DNA of 12,287 nt from CAYFZO01 sp964347615 (GTDB taxonomy: Bacteria > Pseudomonadota > Gammaproteobacteria > Poriferisulfidales > Oxydemutatoraceae). Position numbers and translations under genes: made by a program. Where the stretch lies: positions 1 to 12,287 of the forward strand of contig CAYFZO010000039.1 in NCBI GenBank assembly GCA_964347615.1, in the 5' to 3' direction. Each line of letters starts with the position of its first letter. The stretch's first letter is position 1. Of the stretch, positions 1 to 9,200 are shown piece after piece. The notes below the pieces were generated by a model. It was not told the origin of the DNA, did not search any database, and saw only the letters and a program-made list of their open reading frames with translations.

Positions 1-266
1 CGGTTGTCGCTTAAATCCAATTCCCGAAGTTCCCCGAGGCCGGCAAACGTGCCCGTCGGCAACTTGGTCAACTGGTTGGCGCTTAGTTGCAGGATCTCCA
101 GTTTGCCGAGGCCGGCGAAATCCCCTCTCTTGAAGGTCAGGCCGGAGCTGATGCCCGCCAAGGAAAGATCTCTGACTTGAAGCAAGTCTCCCTCGGTCAC
201 GTCAGCGCAATCGGCGGCACCTAAGGCGTCGACAAGCACCTCGCGAACCTGTGGCGTCCTGTCGCA
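1..266 (-). repeat. Block L7/S4 (partial): cap and first LRRs of the next unit
   Basis: Residues about 4008-4095. It opens with CDRTPQVREVLVDALGAADC right after the L6 Calx-beta, then an LRR array from about 176 downward, including LEILQLSANQLTKLPTGTF and the start of LRELDLSDN. The left edge cuts the array, so the gene carries at least one more block. Whether it is long or short cannot be told; an opening with canonical LRRs after a Calx-beta is shared by L2, L5, S1, S2 and S3. Confidence 0.9.
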
Positions 267-3200
267 GATCCCTCTCTCGGTAATCTCGACCGTGACCGCC
301 GACGGCGAAACCAGGATATAGCCGCTCCCGGTCGGTGGGGTCAACGACACCGTGAAAAACTCGCTCGGCGGCTCGATCTCGTCGTCGTCGCGGATCGAAA
401 CCCGAATCGTGCCATGCGTCGCGCCTGCCCCAACCGTGACCGTGCTCGAGATCTCGCCGCCGGCGACGTCGGCATAGTCGTCGCCGTCCGCGGTATCTCC
501 CGGCGCGCCGACGCGGTAGCCGACGGACAGCGCCGACTTCGCCGGCGGGACGACCGTGAAAGACAAATCGAGCGTCGTCCGGACCTCCTCGGTCGAAACC
601 ATCGCGAAGTCAAACGATACCAAGCGCGTCGAAATAACTTGGCGGTCGGCGGTCAAGCTCAGGAAATTGCCGGGCAACGTAAGGTTCGCGTCGGTGCCGA
701 AAGCGTCGCGCACGGTCGCGCCGTTCAATTCCAACCCGTTTGCCGAGGCAATACTGACGTCGCCAAGATCCTCCGCCGCGAGCGCGTAGCCGAAACGCAA
801 GACGTTGCCGGCAGCCCGCCCCGGCAGATAGTCGGCACGACGCCCTTGATTCCCGACCCGCAACCGCAACCACGGCGCGCCGCCCGAGGTGTCCACGATC
901 AATCCCTTGTCGAAAATCACGTCGACGAAAACCGTCTCCGCCCCGGCAACGTAGTCGGCAACGTAGTCGGCGGCGAGGTAGCGCGGCGACGAGAACCGCA
1001 CCGTCGTCGCCCGAGGCGCCGGCGACGTCCCTGCCCCGCCTTCATAGACCAACGCCGCACCCGACGCGATTTCAAAGCCGGCGTAGCAAGGAACGTAACC
1101 GCAACCCGAGTCACCTTGCGGCAACGACGACGGGTCGCCCAGACTCAAACGCAGCACCCGACCGGCTTCACGGGTGACGCTCAAGGTTTCGCTGCGCGTG
1201 CCCCCCGCCGGAATCGTCAACGTCGGGGGCGTCGAGAAGGCGGGAGTCGAACCCGCCGCGGTCAACGGAAACGACACCTCGAACGGCGCGCCCTGGGCAA
1301 GATACAGGTCAAACTCGAGACTGTCATTGGCGGTGCTCACGACCTGGAACTCCGCGGTCAGAACGAAACCCGGCGAGTCGTCGTCCGGGTTGTCCTCGAG
1401 ACGCAGGCTCCCAGAAACGCCCCCCAGACCGTTCAAACCCGCAAAGATCCCCGCCGGCAGTTCACGCAAGTCGTTGTCGTGCAGCAGCAACTGCTCCAAG
1501 CTGCTCAGACCCGCGAAAGCCCGCGGGTGCAAACCGTTCAGACCCCCCGACGACAAATCCAAGCGCTTCAGCCCGGTCAAACCTTCGCCGAACGCGTTCG
1601 CACCCAGCGCTTGCAAACCGGCGTTGCCGCTCAAGTCCAGACGCTCGAGCGACTCCACGTCGTTGAAATCGGAACGCTCGAAACCGCTCAAGCCCGCGGC
1701 GCTCGCGTCCAGACGCAGCGCGTTTCTCAACACGTAGACCGGAAAGGCCGCGCAACCGGCGCCGTCCCTCAAGTCGAGAATGGCGTCGCGGATGCCCGGC
1801 GTGCGGTCGCATATCGGCGGGTCGGCCACGGCATCGTCCAGAATCAGCCGCGCGCTCGAATCGATCTCCAGACCGGCGAAGCATTCATTGGTCGCAGGAT
1901 GCCTCTGCCAGTTCGCGCAGTCCTCCGTACCGTGCGCCGTCACGCCGGAGAACGCCAGTACGACCGGCGTCATACCGGATGGGGTGGACACGGTGAACGG
2001 CTCGCTGTGCGAGCTGCCCGCCGGAATCACTACAGCAGGAGCGGACGACGTGCCGCCCGTTATCCCAAGGTCAGTCTCCAAACGATACGGCGCCCCCTCG
2101 CGCAACGTGGCCCTGAGGTGCACGGAACCGGCGCCCTCGCCGACGATTTCAAACCCCAGCGTGAGGGGAAAAGAGGCGCCGGGATTGCTGCGCAACCTAA
2201 GCGCCCTCAGGCTCGAAAGCCCCACGAAAACACCCTCCGGCAACTCGGACAGACCATCTCCGTAAAAAGACAGCCATTGAAGGCTCCCAAGGTCCGAGAA
2301 CAGACCCGGCGACAACCTCGACAACCGCGGGTTGTTATGCAGGTGCAACTCTCTCAATTCGCCGAGACCGGCGAACGTGCCCGCAGGCAAAGCCCGCAAA
2401 TCATTGCCGGACAGAAACAGCTGCATCAGTTGGTCCAGCCCGTCAAACACGCCCACCGGCAAGGCCTGCAATTGATTGCCTTGCAGTCTCAGCCCCGTCA
2501 GTTCGCCCAGCCCGGCAAAAGCGTCCGCACGCAACGCCTGCAATTGATTGTCGACCAGATTCAGGTTCTCCAACGCACCCAGCCCGGCGAACACGCCCTC
2601 AGGCAAGGTTTGCAGCGCGTTGTCGCGCAAAACCAATCCTTCCACGTTGACAAGACCCGAGAAATCCTTCGACTGAAGACCGGTGATGCTTTCACCACTC
2701 AGATCCAAGGTGCCGGTAAACCCGGCCAAGCGCGCACTCTCTATGGACTCGCAATCATTACTGCCGAGCACCGACAACACCGCGTCCCGGACCTGCGGCG
2801 TGCGGTCGCAAATCCCCGGTTCGCTGATCGTAATCCTGAGCGACGACGGGGAACCCACGACGTAGTCGTCGCCGGGGGTGGGCGGCGGCAGATACAGCGT
2901 GAAGAACCTGCTCGGCGGGTCTATCTCCCGGTTGTCCACGATTGAAACGCTGACGTTCCTCACTTCGAAACGATGATTGGAGTCCACGAGGGACGTCTCG
3001 ATGCCGCCCACGCTGTAATCGGCGGCGTCGGCCACGTCGCCGGCGCGACCGGCCCCGTAGCGGACGACGAGCGACTTACTCTGCAACGGCGCCGGTCTGA
3101 TGCTTAGGGACACGGCCAGATCATCGCCTTCCATCGCCGTAATCGGGCTGCCCGGACTGAAACTCACCAAGTGCGACCTGCGAACCTTGCGGTCGGCGGC

Positions 3201-6200
3201 GGGGGTCAGAAAATCATCCGGCAGCGAAACGTCCGCGTCCACGAGGGAGTTGCCGGTCACCGTCGCGCCGTTCAGTCGCAAACCTTGCGCCGAGGCGACG
3301 CTGAGACCGTCCGCATCGAGGTCTTCCCGCGCGAGCGCGTAGCTGAAACTCAGGGTGTTGCCCGCGCCCGAGGGTGATGCCGGGGACGGTGCCGGGGATG
3401 ATATATAAGCCGCGGTGCGCATGGTCTCCCCGACTTGCAGCGTCAACGACGGTTCGCCGCCCGCAACGTCCACGAGCAACTCCCCGTCGAAAACCACCTC
3501 GACCACGACCGTCTCCAACCCCGCGATATACCCGTCGTCCAAGTATTGCGGCGGCGGGGTGAACTCCACGCCCTCCACGCGGCGCTCCGGCGAATCGTCG
3601 TAGACGAACGGCGTCTCGCTCGCCGCGATCCGGAAGCCGCTGTAGCAAGGCGGGGCACCGCAGCTGCCCCGCGGCAGAAACGCCGGAACCGGCGCGCCCA
3701 AGCGCAGGGTCACCGTTTCCCCGGCTTGGCGACTCACGCTGAACCGGGCGCTTTGCACCTCGCCCGCCGGAATCGTCGCTTCAGAGGGAACCGGAGAACC
3801 GGTCGCGCCTTCCGCAACCAACGGAACCGTCACGTCGAACGGCGCGCCTTGAGCCAAATACAGAACCAGCTCGGCTTGATGGCCGCCTTGATCATCGGCG
3901 ACGAAGCGCACAAACCTGAACTCCACGGTGAAAACAAGATCCGGCGAGACGACGTCCGGGTTGCCGCGAAGATGCAGACTGCCATCACGCGACCCCAAAT
4001 CCAGACCCGCGAAGATCCCCGCCGGCAAGCTGCGCAAATCGTTGTCGTCCAACCGCAACGACCGCAACCGAGGCAGACCCGAGAAATCGCCCCCTTTCAG
4101 GGACGCGATGCCCTCCTCGCTCAGGTCGAGCTCGGTTTGGGCGAATAAGTCCGACGCCGTCACGTCGGTGCACGCGCCGACGCCGGCCGCCTCCATCAAC
4201 GCGTCGCGCACCTGCTCGGTGCGGTCGCAAACCCCTTCCTTGATCGTGACCATCACCGTCGCCGGGGAAACCAAAACGTAGGCGTCGGAACCGAAATCAC
4301 TCAGGGACACCGTGAAACGCTCGCGCGGCGCGTCAATCACCTCGTCGTCCCGAATGTCAATGCTAATGAACCACCGCGCGATGCCGACGTCGAAGCCGGC
4401 TTCACCGTTCCTCTCCATCCACGTTGTCTGGAACGGCTCCCGCTCGACGAAAGAGCTGAAACCGACCTCACCGTTGCCGTTGTCCACGTAATCATCGGCG
4501 GTGGCCACGTCACCCGGTACGCCGACGCGGTAGCTGACGGCGATTGCCGTCTGCGATATCAGACTTGCGGTCAGACCCAGCTCGAGCGTCTCTCCCTCAA
4601 CCACCTCGACCGAGGCCGCGTCGAACCGCAGCAGGCCGCCCGTCCGAACTCCAGGGCCGGAGACGTCCAAGAAGTCCGCCAGCGACGGGTCCGCAGCCGT
4701 GCCGAAAACGTCAGCGACGACGGCACCGTCGAGGCGCAAAGCGTCCGCCGAGGCGACGCGGATGCCGTCATCGTCATCGGAATCGCAAAAATCGGAGGGT
4801 GAGACGCGACGAGGGACGTCTATCTCGCAACCGACCGTGTAACTGAAACGCAGTCCGGTGCCCAAGTCCGCCGCCGACGTGTAGGTCGTGGCGGTCACAG
4901 TGCTTCCAATCTCCAGTATCAACTCCGGTTCGCCGTTGGAGACGTCCACGCTCAACTCCCGGTCGAAAATCACGTCGACGGTGAACGTCTCCCCGCCCGC
5001 GGTCGACGATGATTCTTTCCTGGTGCCGTCGTTGAGGTAGGCGTCGGCGAAGTAGCGCGGCGCCGAGAACTCGACGCCCGTCACCTGCGGTGGCGACGAC
5101 GACGTGCGGGAATAAACCAACGGCTCGCCCGACGCGATCTTAAATCCGGCGTAGCAAGGGTCGTAACCGCAGCCTGAGTCACCCCCCAAGTCACCTTGAG
5201 GCAACGCCGGCGGGTCGCCCAAACTCAAGCGCAGCGTCTGACCGGCGGCGCGGACGGCGTGCATGGTTTCGCTTCGCACGTCTCCCGCCGAGATCCTCAC
5301 CGTCGAGGAAACCTCGCCGGCGGAACCCGTCGCGGTCAACGGAAACCTCAGGTCGAAAGGTGCGCCTTCCGCCAGATACAGGTAAAAATCCAAATCGTCG
5401 CCCGACAAGTCGGCGACTTCCAGCTGCGCGGTCAACGTGAAGCTTGAAGAGCCGTCAGCGGGCGCGTTGCCCTCAAGACGCAAACTCCCCGAAGCACCGC
5501 CCAGACCGGGCAGACCCGCGAAGACCCCCGCCGGCAAGGTTTGCAGATCGTTGTCCTGCAACAGCAACTGCTCCAGACGCCCGAGGCCCGCGAAAGCCCT
5601 CGGGTGCAACTCACGCAACCCGCCGGACGACAAATCCAGACGCATCAGGTCGCCGAGGTCGGCGAACACCGACTCGTCGAGCGCTTGCAACCGCGCGTTG
5701 CCGCTCAAGTCCAAATCTTGAAGCCGGATCATGGGCACCAAGTCGGCCCTCGAAACCGCGCTCAAGCCCACGTTGCTCGCGTCCAGATACGCCGCAAAAC
5801 CCAGCGCCTCGTAGGGAAAGCCGACGCAACTCGCGGGGCTGCCCGGCAGCCGCAGGATCGCGTCGCGAATCCCCGGCGTTCGACCGCACACCGTCGGAGC
5901 AGAATCGGGGGAACCGGGCGTCGCCCGGAAAGACCGGTCGTCCGGCGTGACGTCGAAGCCCGTGAAACATTGGCCGCCTTGTTGCAAACTCGAATCACAG
6001 GAATTGGGCGGCGGCGACACGCTGAGCGTCACGCCCAAATCCATCGCGTCGAGGGCACGGGTCACGAAAAACACCTCGCTTTGCGTACTGCCCGCCAAAA
6101 TCGTCACGCTCGGAGTGCTCGACGCACCGCCGGAAAACGAGACGCCGACGGTCAACTCATAAGGCGCCCCGTGGCGCAGCGTCAGCCTGACCGGCACCGG

Positions 6201-9200
6201 CTGGGTCGCCACCAGAGGCGCCTGCGGGCCGCCGGCGAGTTCGACCCTCAGCGGAAAACTGAAAGGCGAACCCGGGTTGGCGCCCAGATGAAGCGCTTCC
6301 AGACTCGTGAGACCGGAAAACACCCCTTCCGGCAAACTTCGCAGAAAGTTGTCGTTCAACCACAATCTTTCCAGACCGGTCAGACCCAGGAAATCCCCCT
6401 GCTTGACCGTGGCCATTCGCATGGAGCTCAGGTCAAGATCCCGTCGCGAAGACAGATACGCCTCTGTGACGGCGGCGCAACCGGAGAACTGCGATGGGGT
6501 CAACGCCTCGCGCACTCTCGGCGTGCGGTCGCAAACCCCTTCGACGATCACCACCCGCGCCGTGGACGGCGCGGCCACGAAGTAGTCGTCCGAAGGAGAC
6601 AGCGACACCGTGAAAAACTCCTCGAACGGTTCGGCTACCTCGTCGTCCCGGATCGGAATACGAACCGTGCCCCGCGTCGCGCCCGTCCCAACCGCGACCG
6701 CGCCCGAAACCACGCCGCTGCCGCCGTCGCCGTAGTCGTCGGCGTCCGCGACGTCGCCGGGGGCACCGACGCGGTAGCTCACCGTCAATCCCGGCGGTGC
6801 CGGCGGATCCAGGCGGAAAGGCAACTCGGCCGTCGCACCTTCCGTGGACGACACCGAACTCGTTTCAAACGACACCCCACTGGTTTGACGGACTTTGCGG
6901 TCGGCGACGGAGTCAAGAAAGCCCACCAATGAAAGCACCGCGTCCACGCCGAAAGCGTCGCGCACGGTCGCGCCGTTCAACTCCAATCCACCCAAAACGA
7001 CGCGGACGCCGTCGTCATCCACGTCGGCCGACGCGAGCGCATAACTGAAACGCAGCCTGTCGACGTCGGTCTGACTCGGCAGGTAAGACGCGGTGGGAGC
7101 CGCGCGCCCGACCTGCAACTGCAACGTCGGCGCACCGTCCGTGGTATCCACGATCAGCACCTTGTCGAAAATCACGTCGACGATCATCGTCTCCACCCCC
7201 GCAACGTAGCTATCGGCGAAATGGCGCGGCGCCGAAAACTCGACCGCCGTGATCCGCGGCGATGAACGCGTACCGTCGTAGACGAACGGTGGCCCCGAGG
7301 CGATTTCAAAGCCGGCGTAGCAGGGAACGTAACCGCAACCTGAGTCAGCCCCTGCGTTACCCCCTGCGTTACCCCCTGAGTTACCTTGGGGCAACGACGG
7401 CGGATCGCCCAAACTCAAACGTAGCGTCCGACCGGCTTGGCGGGTGACGCTCAAGGTCTCGCTTCGCGTGCTCCCCGCCCGAATCACCACCGTCGGGGGC
7501 GTGGGCGAAGAGGTACCTGGAGATACACCTTGGGCGGTCAACGGAAACGACAGCTCAAACGGCGCGCCTTGCGCCAGGTAAAGATGAAAATCGAGCGCGT
7601 CGCCCGCAATCTGCGTACCCCGAAACACCGCGGACAGAACGAAACGCGGCGAGTCGTCGTCCGGATTGCCCTCGACACGCAGGCTCCCCGACGACGCACC
7701 CAGACCGCTCAAGCCCGAGAATATCCCCGCAGGCAGTTCACGCAGGTCGTTGTCATGCAACAGCAACTGCTCCAAGCTTTCAAGACCGGCGAAAGCCCGG
7801 GGATCCAGCGTCCTCAGGCCCATCGACGACAGGTCCAACCGCCTCAAACCGCCCAAATCGCCGAACGCGTTCGCCCCCAGCACTTGCAAACCGCGGCTGC
7901 CGCTCAAGTCCAGTCGTTCGAGCGACGCCATGCCGGCGAAATCGTCCGACGTCAAGCCATTCAAGTTCACGTCGCTCAGGTCCAGATACGTCGCAATCCT
8001 CAACAAGTCGGTCGGAACGTTCGCGCAGTCGTTGCCGCCCCACAGTTGAATGAGGGCGTCCTGGACCGCCTGCGTACGGTCGCACACCGACGTAGCAGCC
8101 GAGACGTTGAACAGAATAAACGGAGCGGGTGCCACGATTTCCAAGCCGCTGAAACAACGACCGTCGGCGCCCCGTTGCCAAGATAGACAGTTCTCGGGCA
8201 GCGGCGACGGGCTGTTAAGCCGCATTGAGAAAGCTAGCGTGCCGGCAGGAAACACTTCAAACGTCTGGCTCTGCGTCGCGCCCGGCGGAATCTCCACGTT
8301 GGAGACCGACGCACTACCGCCGAATACCGCCAAGCTGCCTTGCAAACGATACGCTGCCCCCTCGCGCAACGTGAGCTTGACCGGCACGCGCTCAATTGTG
8401 CCGGTGCTGGTCGTCTGCAACTGCACGTCGGGGCTGCCCGCGAACTCAAACCTCAACGTTGACCTGAACGTCGTCCGCCCGGAATCGTCCAATACAAGCG
8501 CACGCAAACTCTCCGAAATCCCAGAAAAAATACCCGCCGGCAGTTCGGTCACGGCGTTGTTACCCAACTTCAACCATTCCAGCCCTTCGGTGCCTGAAAA
8601 CACGCCCGGCGGCAACGAAGACAGCGGGTTGCCGGTCAGGAACAACCACCATCCTTCCCGACTGGACCGACCGACGCCGGAGAACACACCCGGCGGCAAC
8701 GAGCTCAACCGGTTGTCTTGCAGACGCAGCCGGTTCAGCTTGCCCAGCCCGGAGAACGCGTCCCGACGCAACGATTGAAGTTGATTGCGCCTCAACTCGA
8801 GCGTACCCAGATTGCCCAGCCCCTCGAACAAGCCCGACGGCAAACCTTGCAACCGGTTATCGTTCAGCAGCAGCCATCTCAAGTTGGTCAAGCCCGAAAA
8901 ATCCTCCGAACGCAGGCTCGCGACGCCGGCATCGTTCAAGTCCATCCTTTCCACCCTCGTCAAGTCCTGGTTCGAGACGTCGGCGCAATCGTTCTTGCCG
9001 AGCACCGACAGCAACTCGTCCCGAACCTGCGGCGTACGGTCGCAAATCCCCGCCTTGACCGTCACCGACGTCCGCGACGGGGAAAACAGAACGTAGTCGT
9101 CCGAAGGCGTCAGACGCACCTCGAAAGCCTCGCCGTCGGCCCCGACCGGAACTCGGATCACCTCGCGCCGCGAACCCACCGCAACCGAAATCCTGCCGTC

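Larger units (their letters stand above)
267..1811 (-). repeat. Block L6: cap, 4 LRRs, B, C, full Calx-beta
   Basis: Residues about 3493-4007. The cap is CDRTPGIRDAILDLRDGAGC. Four LRRs at 1428-1721 match L3 closely, including LDLSGNAGLQALGANAF and LEQLLLHDNDLRELPAGIF. B at 1014-1427 carries YLAQGAPFEV, IPAGGTRSETLSVTR and CGYVPCYAGFEIASG. C at 633-1013 has a duplicated YVADYVAG, VDVIFDKGLIVDTSGG and LELNGATVRDAFGTDA. Calx-beta at 267-632 is full length (VGYRVGAPGDTADGDDYAD, IRDDDEIEPPSEFFTVSL). DNA identity to L3 is high over several stretches, more than expected of independent domains. Confidence 0.92.
6534..8084 (-). repeat. Block L3: cap, 4 LRRs, B, C and full Calx-beta
   Basis: Residues about 1402-1918. 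The cap is CDRTQAVQDALIQLWGGNDC. Four LRRs lie at 7704-7994. The second has 25 residues (LDLSGSRGLQVLGANAF) and the third is LDPRAFAGLESLEQLLL, a set shared with L4 and L6. B is at 7257-7703, with YLAQGAPFEL, CGYVPCYAGFEI and a GGN tandem expansion before the Cys pair. C is at 6885-7256 (YVAGVETMIVDVIFD, LRFSYALASADVDDDG, LELNGATV). Calx-beta at 6534-6884 is a good full-length example: STEGATAEL, VSYRVGAPGDVADADDY, IRDDEV, EEFFTVSL. Its closest relative in the window is L6. Confidence 0.92.

Noticed and set aside
1462..1884. Minus-strand frames of 60-144 codons in the wrong register (for example 1462-1884, 3214-3648, 5611-5970, 11836-12246)
   Set aside because: They lie inside the giant gene in another frame and give Arg/Gly-rich, low-complexity products typical of off-frame GC-rich DNA.
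1174..2265. Plus-strand frames in the second antisense register (for example 1174-1737, 1780-2265, 8050-8778, 11761-12225)
   Set aside because: Ser/Pro/Arg-rich, repeating only because the LRR and cap sequences beneath them repeat. No ribosome-binding context or domain was seen.
414..2945. An 843-codon plus-strand open frame, and others in the same register at 3435-4148, 5541-6932, 7437-8186 and 8718-9461
   Set aside because: These are exact antisense registers of the real gene. They stay open because the coding strand seldom uses TTA, CTA or TCA. Their products are Arg/Gln-rich, low in hydrophobic residues and match no domain, while the minus-strand translation is consistent LRR, Ig-like and Calx-beta sequence.
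3403..3414. TATATA-like bases near 3401-3407 as a promoter
   Set aside because: An isolated AT-rich patch inside the coding frame (codes for AYIS), with no paired -35 element and no gene start near it.
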